Assembly: GCA_030050125.1 (NCBI GenBank)
Contig: JASIJN010000409.1
Span: forward strand, 1-5,365
Length of the DNA stretch: 5,365 nucleotides
DNA from: Streptosporangiaceae bacterium
Lineage (GTDB): Bacteria > Actinomycetota > Actinomycetes > Streptosporangiales > Streptosporangiaceae
Reading direction: 5' to 3'
The first letter of the stretch is position 1. The number at the start of each line of letters is the position of its first letter. Shown here in pieces: positions 1-5,238 of the stretch. Both the position numbers and the translations under genes were made by a program. The notes beneath the pieces are model-generated. The model was not told the origin of the DNA, searched no databases, and saw only the letters and a list, made by a program, of their open reading frames with translations.

Positions 1-953
1 ACCGCCAGCCGGGCGTGCTCGTCGGACAGGCCGACCACGCGCAGGCCCGGCGCGACCGGCACGGGCGGGCCCTCGTCGACGGCCACCGCCTTCAGTCCGG
101 CATCGAGCACCGCCCGCGCGGGCTCGGGCCGGCTGATCACGGTCGCCACGCAGTAGAGCGCGGGCTCGAACGGCAGCCCGAGACGGTCGTAGGCCGCGTC
201 GAGCAGCACGTAGGAGCCGGCCTGCGCCTCGGTGTAGACCGTGCCAGGGGCCAGGGTCTCCAGCGTGCCGGTGCCGTGCCCGGAGACCACCGGGCGGTCC
301 AGCCCGGCCCGGGCCAGGCGCTCGAGCTCGGCCGCGACCTGGAACTCGGCCTGGTGGCAGAGAGTCCTGCGCAGCTGCGGCCCCTCGCTGTGCTGCACCT
401 GGCCGCCGTAGGCCTGCAAGCCCGCCAGGCGCAGCCGGCCGGAACCGGCGATCGCGACGGCCAGGGGCACCAGCTCCGGGCTGCCGCCCGGCAGCCCGCA
501 CCGGCCCGCGCCGACGTCGATCTCGACATACACATCGAGCGTCACGCCCGAGGCCGCCGCCGCCCGCTCCAGCCGCGGCACGTGCTCCAGGCAGTCGGCC
601 GTCACGGCGACCCGCGCCGCCTGCGCGGCCCGCCCGAGCTGGTCCAGCGCGGCCTGGTCCACCACCTCGTTCGCGATCAGGATGTCGGTGAACCCCGCCG
701 CCGCCAGGGCCTGCGCCTCACCGGCGGTCTGGCAGGTGACACCGTGGGTCCCCTCGGCCCGCAGCTGGCGCCGCATCAGCTCGCTGCACTTGTGCGCCTT
801 GAAGTGCGGCCGGAGCCGGACCCCGGTGCCGCGCAGCAGCCGGGCCGCGGCCGCGATGTTGCGGTCGGCCGCGGCGAGGTCGACCAGCAGGCACGGCGTG
901 GGCAGCCGGGCCATCAGGTCGGGCGGCAGCTCGGTCGCGATGTGCTCGGTCAT
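1..953 (-). CDS. PLP-dependent D-threonine / 3-hydroxy-D-aspartate aldolase-like protein (DSD1 family), 3' end cut by window edge
   Basis: Read from ATG at 953, the frame is open for 317 codons to the window edge, so the gene is partial and about 60-70 C-terminal residues are probably missing. It has the fold-type III (alanine-racemase-like) N-terminal PLP barrel: TPCLLVDL near residue 19, RPHFKAHK at 49-56 with Lys52 the likely Schiff-base lysine, GVTCQTAGEAQAL at 71-83, IANEVV at 93-98, YVEIDVGAGRCGL at 142-154, GLQAYGG at 178-184, SGHGTGTLE at 224-232 and YTEAQAGSYVLLDAAYDR at 240-257. This combination is characteristic of D-threonine aldolase, 3-hydroxy-D-aspartate aldolase (BhcC/DhaA type) and D-serine dehydratase-like enzymes. 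These use PLP and a divalent metal in the cytoplasm. The usual C-terminal metal motif (HxD or HxC) lies beyond the edge, so aldolase and dehydratase cannot be told apart. The ATG overlaps the stop of the upstream regulator gene (ATGA), indicating translational coupling. Confidence 0.88.
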   Translation of the reverse strand, partial: MTEHIATELPPDLMARLPTPCLLVDLAAADRNIAAAARLLRGTGVRLRPHFKAHKCSELMRRQLRAEGTHGVTCQTAGEAQALAAAGFTDILIANEVVDQAALDQLGRAAQAARVAVTADCLEHVPRLERAAAASGVTLDVYVEIDVGAGRCGLPGGSPELVPLAVAIAGSGRLRLAGLQAYGGQVQHSEGPQLRRTLCHQAEFQVAAELERLARAGLDRPVVSGHGTGTLETLAPGTVYTEAQAGSYVLLDAAYDRLGLPFEPALYCVATVISRPEPARAVLDAGLKAVAVDEGPPVPVAPGLRVVGLSDEHARLA

Positions 954-1795
954 GACGTCTCGTCCATCGCGCCCAGGATCCGCCAGTTCTCTTCGACCCG
1001 GTCCAGGCGGTCCGCCGCGGGCGAGGCCAGCCGCGCGGCGACCGCCGCGACCAGCGCGTAGCCCAGCGCCAGCGAGGCCACCTGGCTGTCGAACGGGCCG
1101 GGGCCGCGCGCGCTGACGGTGAACGCGGCCGAGGCGGCCTCCGCGAGCGGGGAGAGCGGGCTGTCGGAGAAGCTGATGACGTAGACGCCGGAGCGCGACA
1201 CGAGCCGCAGGGCGTTCAGCACCCAGCGGTCGTAGCGGCGCTGGTCGATGACGAGCGCGGTGTCGTCCGGCCCGGCCGAGGCCAGCAGCTTCCCGACGTG
1301 CAGGTCGTTGCCGCTGACCTTGACCACGCGGTCCCGCAGCATCGCGAGCTGGTCGGCCAGCAGGTCCCCGACCCCCGCCGCGCACTCGGCGGCGATGATC
1401 AGGACCCGGCCCCGGCATTCGGCCAGGTGCTTGGCCGCCTCATCGAAGCTGGCCTGATCGGCCCGGCCGAGCGTGTCCTGGAGGTTGTCCAGCTCGACGG
1501 CCAGGGCCCGGGCCACCGTGTCGCCCGGGGCCGGCTCGCGGATCCGCTGCCGGGCCGGGCGCAGCTGGCTGGCCAGGTCCTCCTGGGCCAGCGCCTGCAG
1601 CTCCCCGAAGCCGTCCAGGCCGAGCTTGGCGGCGAGCCGGATGATCGTGGTGCCGCTGGTGCCGATGGAGCGCGCCACCGAGGCGAGCGTGCCGAAGGCC
1701 ACGGACTGCGGATCGTTCAGCACTCCGGCGGCCACGCGCCGTTCGGCCCGGGTCAGCTGCTCCCGGTGATCCCCGATGAGCCTTGCCAGATTCAC
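950..1795 (-). CDS. MurR/RpiR-family transcriptional regulator (HTH plus SIS domain)
   Basis: This is a 281-residue protein, the normal length for the family. Residues 1-77 form the RpiR helix-turn-helix domain: ERRVAAGVLNDPQ near 18-30, then ASVARSIGTSGTTIIRLAAK at 38-57 leading into LGLDGFGELQ, the family signature. Residues of about 105-255 form a SIS domain, with RVLIIAAE at 130-137, a central DDTALVID and the conserved VISFSDSPLSPLAEAA near 206-221. The phosphosugar-binding loop is atypical: ECAAGVG replaces the usual Gly/Ser-rich GxGxS stretch, so the effector may not be a sugar phosphate. The start is GTG at 1795; an in-frame TAA at 1811-1813 excludes a much longer form. No Shine-Dalgarno sequence precedes it, and a -10-like box 7 nt upstream suggests a leaderless mRNA. 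It is co-transcribed with the aldolase and divergent from the dehydrogenase-oxidase pair, so it probably controls both arms. Whether it activates or represses is unknown. Confidence 0.93.
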   Translation of the reverse strand: MNLARLIGDHREQLTRAERRVAAGVLNDPQSVAFGTLASVARSIGTSGTTIIRLAAKLGLDGFGELQALAQEDLASQLRPARQRIREPAPGDTVARALAVELDNLQDTLGRADQASFDEAAKHLAECRGRVLIIAAECAAGVGDLLADQLAMLRDRVVKVSGNDLHVGKLLASAGPDDTALVIDQRRYDRWVLNALRLVSRSGVYVISFSDSPLSPLAEAASAAFTVSARGPGPFDSQVASLALGYALVAAVAARLASPAADRLDRVEENWRILGAMDETS

Positions 1796-1819
1796 GGAGT
1801 AAATGCTACCTTATTTGTC
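1783..1819 (+). promoter_or_regulatory. Candidate promoter of the aldehyde dehydrogenase-oxidoreductase operon
   Basis: A -35-like TTGCCA at 1783-1788 and a -10-like TACCTT at 1807-1812 are separated by 18 bp, predicting a start near 1819. That leaves a leader of about 40 nt which contains the AGGA ribosome binding site (1849-1852). The -35 box lies inside the first codons of the divergent regulator gene. A second TANNNT box at 1841-1846 was not chosen because it would start transcription downstream of the ribosome binding site. This is motif matching only. Confidence 0.45.
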
Positions 1820-1832
1820 GTTATGAAGTAAA
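1795..1832 (-). promoter_or_regulatory. Candidate leaderless promoter of the regulator-aldolase operon
   Basis: On the minus strand, TTTACT (1832-1827) lies 18 bp upstream of TAGCAT (1808-1803), which fits the actinobacterial TANNNT -10 pattern. Seven bases later comes the GTG start at 1795, exactly where transcription would be expected to begin. No Shine-Dalgarno sequence precedes the GTG, consistent with a leaderless transcript. The -10 overlaps the opposing promoter's -10 by two bases. Confidence 0.45.
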
Positions 1833-1834
1833 CA
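1796..1834. promoter_or_regulatory. Candidate operator: direct AGTAAA repeats within a CGGAGT/ACTCCG inverted repeat
   Basis: GGAGTAAATG (1796-1805) and GAAGTAAACA (1825-1834) match at 7 of 10 positions around a common AGTAAA core, 29 bp apart, close to three helical turns. An inverted pair CGGAGT (1795-1800) and ACTCCG (1834-1839) brackets the region. The second AGTAAA is also the -35 box of the regulator promoter, and the first lies between its -10 and its start. A protein bound here could control both arms. Binding by the adjacent RpiR protein is inferred. Confidence 0.4.
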
Positions 1835-1859
1835 CTCCGATACTTTCCAGGACACGATC

Positions 1860-3275
1860 ATGGACTTCGCGAAGCTGTTCATCGACGGAGGCTGGGTCGA
1901 GTCGTCCGGCGGCGGCTTCATCGAGGTGATCAATCCCGCCACGGAGCGGCCCGTGGGCAGCGTGGCCCGGGGAACGGCGGGCGATATCGACCGCGCGGTC
2001 CGCGCCGCCGCCGGCGCCTTCCCGGGCTGGAGCGCCCGGCCCGTGCCCCAGCGCCAGCGCTACCTGCGCGCCCTGGCGGCCGAACTGCGCTACCGCGCCC
2101 CCGCCGTGGCCGACACGATCGTGTCCGAGCTGGGCATGCCCATCGACGCCACGCTCGACGTCCAGGCCCTCGGCGCGGCCGAGATCCTGGACAGCTACGC
2201 CGACGAGATGGACACGGTGACCTGGGAGCACAAGCTCGGGAACTCGCTGGTCGTCCGGGAACCGGTCGGGGTGGTCGGCGCGATCACCCCGTGGAACTAC
2301 CCGCTGTACCAGATCGCCGCCAAGGTCGGCGGCGCGCTCGCGGCCGGCGCCACGGTCGTGATCAAGCCCAGCGAGCTGACCCCGCTCAACGCCTACTACC
2401 TGGCCGCGGCGGCGCAGGCCATCGGCCTGCCGGACGGCGTGCTCAACCTGGTCCCCGGGACCGGGCGCGAGGCGGGCGAGGCGCTGGCCGGGCACCCCGG
2501 CGTCGACATGATCAGCCTGACCGGGTCCACCGGGTCCGGCCGGCGGGTGGCCGAGCTGGCCGCGCCCGGGATCAAGCGGGTCGCGCTGGAGCTGGGCGGC
2601 AAGTCGGCCGGCCTGGTTCTCGACGACGCGGACCTGGAGACCGCCGTGCGCGGCGTGCTGCGCAACTGCTGCCGCAACTCGGGCCAGGCCTGCTCGGCGC
2701 AGTCCCGGCTGCTGGTCCCCGATCACCGGCTGGAGCAGGCGGCAGAGATCGCCGCGGACGCGGCCGCCGCCGTCCGCCTCGGCGATCCCGCCGCCCATGG
2801 CGACCATCTCGGCCCGCTGGTCTCCGCCAGGCAGCGCGAACGGGTCCTGGCCTTCATCGACGGGGCCGTCGCCGAGGGCTGTGCGCTGGTCGCGGGCGGC
2901 TCGGCGGCCCCGGATGGCTTCCCGGTCGGCTACTACGTACGGCCCACGGTGTTCGCGGGCGTCGATCCCGGCGCCACCATCGCCCAGGCGGAGGTCTTCG
3001 GCCCGGTGCTGTGCCTGATCGGCTACCGGTCGGCCGGGGACGCGATCGCCATCGCCAACGGCACCAGCTACGGGCTGTCCGGCGGGATATGGTCGGCCAG
3101 CACCGACCGGGCCCTGGCCGTGGCGCGGTCGCTGCGCACCGGCGAGGTGCAGGTCAACGGGGCGCCCTTCAACGTCAGGGCGCCGTTCGGCGGGTACAAG
3201 CAGTCGGGCTACGGCCGGGAGCTCGGGCCCTACGGGATCGAGGAGTACCTGCAGACCAAGGCGATCCATCTGTGA
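1860..3275 (+). CDS. NAD(P)+-dependent aldehyde dehydrogenase
   Basis: This 471-residue protein covers the whole aldehyde dehydrogenase superfamily fold and oxidises an aldehyde to the carboxylic acid in the cytoplasm. The catalytic set is complete: Asn146 in TPWNYP (oxyanion), Lys169 and Glu172 in IKPSE (cofactor), the cofactor loop GSTGSG at 222-227, general base Glu244 in LELGGKS, nucleophile Cys278 in NSGQACSAQ, and Glu378 in AEVFGPVL. The C-terminal FGGYKQSGYGRELG at 443-456 is the usual oligomerisation and active-site region. It resembles the broad betaine-aldehyde/DhaS-like group, and substrate cannot be assigned from sequence. The ATG at 1860 is supported by AGGA at 1849-1852 with a 7-nt spacer and by the usual N-terminus (LFIDGGWVE). 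Its TGA overlaps the GTG start of the next gene, so the two are an operon. In this setting it probably oxidises the aldehyde released by the divergent aldolase or made by the neighbouring flavoenzyme; that is inference. Confidence 0.96.
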   Translation: MDFAKLFIDGGWVESSGGGFIEVINPATERPVGSVARGTAGDIDRAVRAAAGAFPGWSARPVPQRQRYLRALAAELRYRAPAVADTIVSELGMPIDATLDVQALGAAEILDSYADEMDTVTWEHKLGNSLVVREPVGVVGAITPWNYPLYQIAAKVGGALAAGATVVIKPSELTPLNAYYLAAAAQAIGLPDGVLNLVPGTGREAGEALAGHPGVDMISLTGSTGSGRRVAELAAPGIKRVALELGGKSAGLVLDDADLETAVRGVLRNCCRNSGQACSAQSRLLVPDHRLEQAAEIAADAAAAVRLGDPAAHGDHLGPLVSARQRERVLAFIDGAVAEGCALVAGGSAAPDGFPVGYYVRPTVFAGVDPGATIAQAEVFGPVLCLIGYRSAGDAIAIANGTSYGLSGGIWSASTDRALAVARSLRTGEVQVNGAPFNVRAPFGGYKQSGYGRELGPYGIEEYLQTKAIHL

Positions 3276-4606
3276 GCCGGCCGTCCGTCAGCCGCCCCGG
3301 GCCGTCCCGGGCCTACGACGCGATCGTGGTCGGCGCGGGCATCATCGGCTGCGCGATCTGCCTGGAGCTCGGCCGGGCCGGGCGGCGGGTCCTGTGCGCG
3401 GACGCCGGCCCGGCGGCCGGGTCGGGCTCCACCGGGGCCTCGTCCGCGATCGTCCGCTTCCACTACTCCGACCTGGTGGCCACCACCGTGGCCTGGGACT
3501 CCTGCGCCGACTGGACCGGCTGGCCGGACTACGTCGACCTGCCCAGGGGCGAGCCGCTGGCCCGGTACGTGACGACCGGCGCCCTGGTCCTCGACGCGCC
3601 AGGCAGCCCGCGCCAGGCGACCCTCGGTCACTTCGGCGCGCTGGGCATCCCGTACCAGGAACTGACCGCCGCCGACATCCGCCGCGAGTTTCCCGCGATG
3701 TGCACCGACTCCTTCTGGCCGCCGAGGATGCCGGAGGATCCGGGGTTCTGGGAGCCGGGCCGCGGCGAGCTCGGCGGCTACCTGACCCCCGACGCCGGTT
3801 ACGTCGACGACCCGCAGCTCGCCACCAGGAACCTGATGCTGGCGGCCAGCCGGGCCGGCGTGACGTTCGCGTTCCGGCGGCTGGTCCGGCGGGTGATCGT
3901 GGCCGGCGACCGGGCCGCGGGCGTCGAGTTCGACGGCGGCGAGGTCGTGTCCGCGCCGGTCGTGGTCAACGCCTGCGGCCCGGCCAGCGACCGGCTCAAC
4001 CAGCTCGCCGGGGTCACCGGCGACATGGCCGTGCGCGGCCGCCCGCTGCGCACCGAGACCCACGAGGTGCCGGCCCCGCCGGGCTTTCGCACCGGCCGCG
4101 GCGGCGTCTTCGTCACCGACGCCGACCTCGGCGTGGCGTTCCGGCCGCACGGCCAGGACCGGCTGCACATCAGCACCATGGAGCCCGCGTGCGACCCGCT
4201 GGAGTGGATCGACGACCCGTGGTCGTACCGCGGCCAGCCGACGCAGGAGTTCTACGACCGGCAGACGCTGCGGGTGGCCCGGCGGCTGCCCGGGCTGACC
4301 ATCCCGTCCCGCCCGAGCGGCATCGGCGCGCTGTACGACGTCACGCCGGACTGGCGGGCCATCTTCGACCGCAGCGCCCTGCCCGGCTTCTACCTGGCCT
4401 GCGGCACCAGCGGGAACAGCTTCAAGATCGGCCCGATGGCCGGGCGGATGGTCGCCGCCATCATCGACGCCTGCGAGGCAGGCCTCGACCACGACCGCGA
4501 TCCCGTCGTGTTCACCACCCCGCACCTGGGCAGGACGGTCGGCCTCGGGTACTACTCGCGGCGCAGGGCGGTCGCGCCGGACGCGCCGCGCAACGTCATC
4601 GCCTGA
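3272..4606 (+). CDS. DAO-family FAD-dependent oxidoreductase (sarcosine/glycine oxidase or dehydrogenase-like)
   Basis: This 444-residue protein starts at GTG 3272, overlapping the dehydrogenase stop as GTGA, with a weak AAGG 10 nt upstream. No other start lies between there and the FAD site, and the open frame further upstream only mirrors the dehydrogenase gene. The N-terminal Rossmann motif YDAIVVGAGIIG (15-26) binds FAD. STGASSAIVRFHYS at 53-66 is the conserved flavin-contact segment of SoxB, dimethylglycine dehydrogenase and glycine oxidase relatives. YVDDPQLA at 177-184, VVVNACGPASD at 230-240 and the C-terminal ALYDVTPDW...FYLACGTSGNSFKIGPMAGRM (353-393) complete the DAO fold. There is no GcvT-like folate domain, so it is a stand-alone oxidase or dehydrogenase of a secondary or primary amino acid, not a dimethylglycine dehydrogenase fusion. 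Likely substrates are glycine, sarcosine or a D-amino acid, unresolved. No signal peptide or membrane segment is seen, so it is cytoplasmic. The last 55 bp overlap the convergent ATPase-like gene. Confidence 0.92.
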   Translation: MSRPSVSRPGPSRAYDAIVVGAGIIGCAICLELGRAGRRVLCADAGPAAGSGSTGASSAIVRFHYSDLVATTVAWDSCADWTGWPDYVDLPRGEPLARYVTTGALVLDAPGSPRQATLGHFGALGIPYQELTAADIRREFPAMCTDSFWPPRMPEDPGFWEPGRGELGGYLTPDAGYVDDPQLATRNLMLAASRAGVTFAFRRLVRRVIVAGDRAAGVEFDGGEVVSAPVVVNACGPASDRLNQLAGVTGDMAVRGRPLRTETHEVPAPPGFRTGRGGVFVTDADLGVAFRPHGQDRLHISTMEPACDPLEWIDDPWSYRGQPTQEFYDRQTLRVARRLPGLTIPSRPSGIGALYDVTPDWRAIFDRSALPGFYLACGTSGNSFKIGPMAGRMVAAIIDACEAGLDHDRDPVVFTTPHLGRTVGLGYYSRRRAVAPDAPRNVIA

Positions 4607-5046
4607 CCGGCCCACGGGATATCGGCCCACGCCACGCGGCCCGCGTGGTCGGTGCGTGACCCGGTGCGCGCCGACAGGCCGTCGACAATCATGCGCCCCC
4701 AGTCGTGTTCGTCCGCCGGGTCATCGTGCCCTGCGGGCCCGGCGGGAACCCCCCGGTCGGTGACGGCCACGCGCACGAAGTGCCGGTGCTGCGCGATCTC
4801 CACCGTGAACCAGCCGCCGTGACCGGTCGCGGCGTGCCGCACGGCATTGCTTCCCAGCTCGGTGGCGACACATGCCACGTCGTGCCGCGCCGGGCAGTCG
4901 GGCATGACGGTGCCCAGCCACGCGCGCAGCACGCCGAGCTGGCTCTCCTGGCCTGGAAACGCTCGGCGCGACGTCGGCACTTCGGTCGGCCAGGCGTCGG
5001 ATCGGATCGCGCCGTCCCGCTGCGGGAGCCCGCTGACAACAGGCAT
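4552..5046 (-). CDS. HATPase_c (RsbW-like) ATP-binding protein, probable anti-sigma factor / serine kinase family
   Basis: This 164-residue protein belongs to the short stand-alone HATPase_c family that is abundant in actinomycetes. After a variable N-terminus, residues of about 27-50 (SRRAFPGQESQLGVLRAWLG) match the lead helix. The N-box is VACVATELGSNAVRHA at 57-72 with Glu63 and Asn67. The G1 box is VAVTDRGVPAGP at 93-104 with Asp97 and Gly99. The G2 region, HDWGRMIVDGLSAR at 114-127, departs from the usual GRGL glycine pattern. The domain closes with VAWADIPW at 138-145, then an 18-residue tail encoded opposite the flavoenzyme gene end. RsbW-type relatives phosphorylate anti-anti-sigma proteins, though many actinomycete members are uncharacterised orphans. 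No partner sigma factor, STAS protein or DUF397 gene is visible. The ATG at 5046 has a consensus AGGAGG with an 8-nt spacer. It looks unrelated to the catabolic genes, which it meets tail to tail. Confidence 0.9.
   Translation of the reverse strand: MPVVSGLPQRDGAIRSDAWPTEVPTSRRAFPGQESQLGVLRAWLGTVMPDCPARHDVACVATELGSNAVRHAATGHGGWFTVEIAQHRHFVRVAVTDRGVPAGPAGHDDPADEHDWGRMIVDGLSARTGSRTDHAGRVAWADIPWAGQAMTLRGASGATALRRE
4632..4648 (+). terminator. GC-rich hairpin, possible terminator of the plus-strand operon
   Basis: CCACGCG (4632-4638) and CGCGTGG (4642-4648) form a perfect 7-bp stem with a 3-nt GCC loop, starting 26 bp after the flavoenzyme stop. There is no T-tract, as is common for actinomycete hairpin terminators. 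It lies inside the 3' coding part of the convergent gene, so the palindrome may be chance in GC-rich coding DNA. Confidence 0.3.
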
Positions 5047-5054
5047 ATCTATTT

Positions 5055-5074
5055 CCTCCTATGCTTCCTATGCT
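5055..5074 (-). promoter_or_regulatory. Consensus ribosome binding site within a 9-bp tandem duplication
   Basis: AGGAGG (5060-5055) lies 8 nt before the ATG at 5046 and fixes the start of the ATPase-like gene. It adjoins an exact tandem repeat of AGCATAGGA on the minus strand (5074-5066 and 5065-5057), so a second, weaker AGGA sits 9 nt upstream. Full AGGAGG sites are not universal in such genomes, which suggests efficient translation. Confidence 0.75.
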
Positions 5075-5193
5075 CCGGCCACGCTCGCCGGGCCCCGCGC
5101 GCAGGATTAGAAATCACCCCTATCAGGCATGCTGCGGTTCCGTCAGATAAGGCCCTGGCGGAAACCCCGCGCCGCGAGGCACTTCCAGAAAAC

Positions 5194-5218
5194 ATACATC
5201 GATAATGTATCCTTACAT
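5194..5218. promoter_or_regulatory. Cluster of three TACAT/ATGTA half-sites, probable operator
   Basis: TACAT (5195-5199), ATGTA (5205-5209) and TACAT (5214-5218) alternate in orientation at 9-10 bp centre spacing, about one helical turn. The first two form a perfect ATACAT-N5-ATGTAT palindrome (5194-5210), and the second and third form ATGTA-TCCT-TACAT. Such AT-rich palindromes stand out in this GC-rich DNA and coincide with the predicted -10 and start of the minus-strand promoter. The binding protein is unknown. Confidence 0.45.
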
Positions 5219-5238
5219 CAAGTCGGTGGACGCGTCAA
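5210..5238 (-). promoter_or_regulatory. Candidate promoter reading toward the ATPase-like gene
   Basis: On the minus strand, TTGACG (5238-5233) matches five of six consensus -35 bases and is followed after 17 bp by TAAGGA (5215-5210), or after 18 bp by AAGGAT. Transcription would start near 5203, inside the adjacent TACAT/ATGTA cluster, giving a leader of about 155 nt. A weaker CTGACG...TAGGGG pair lies nearer the gene at about 5119-5148. Confidence 0.4.

Noticed and set aside
15..1061. Long plus-strand open frame of 348 codons opposite the aldolase and regulator 3' end
   Set aside because: Its translation is Arg/Gly/Ala/Pro/Gln-rich without domain motifs, while the minus strand carries clear enzyme and regulator motifs throughout.
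1841..1846. TACTTT as -10 box for the aldehyde dehydrogenase gene
   Set aside because: Transcription would start at about 1853, after the AGGA ribosome binding site at 1849-1852, and no -35 lies at proper spacing.
1821..3269. 482-codon minus-strand open frame opposite the aldehyde dehydrogenase
   Set aside because: It mirrors a complete dehydrogenase with all catalytic residues; the antisense frame is low-complexity and open only because of high GC.
2291..3271. Upstream extension of the flavoenzyme frame, which would give a 771-residue fusion
   Set aside because: The extension is an Arg/Gly-rich out-of-frame reading of the dehydrogenase gene; the FAD domain starts normally after GTG 3272.
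3272..4606. Dimethylglycine or sarcosine dehydrogenase of the folate-linked type
   Set aside because: The protein ends after the DAO domain at 444 residues, with no GcvT-like domain.
4608..4631. Direct repeat CGGCCCACG at 4608-4616 and 4623-4631
   Set aside because: It encodes a repeated Trp-Ala-type codon run in the ATPase-like protein tail and is short, so chance in GC-rich coding DNA is enough.
3230..4659. Long open frames in other phases and on the opposite strand of the flavoenzyme gene
   Set aside because: They are Arg/Gly/Ala/Pro-rich with no family motifs; the in-phase frame has a full DAO domain.
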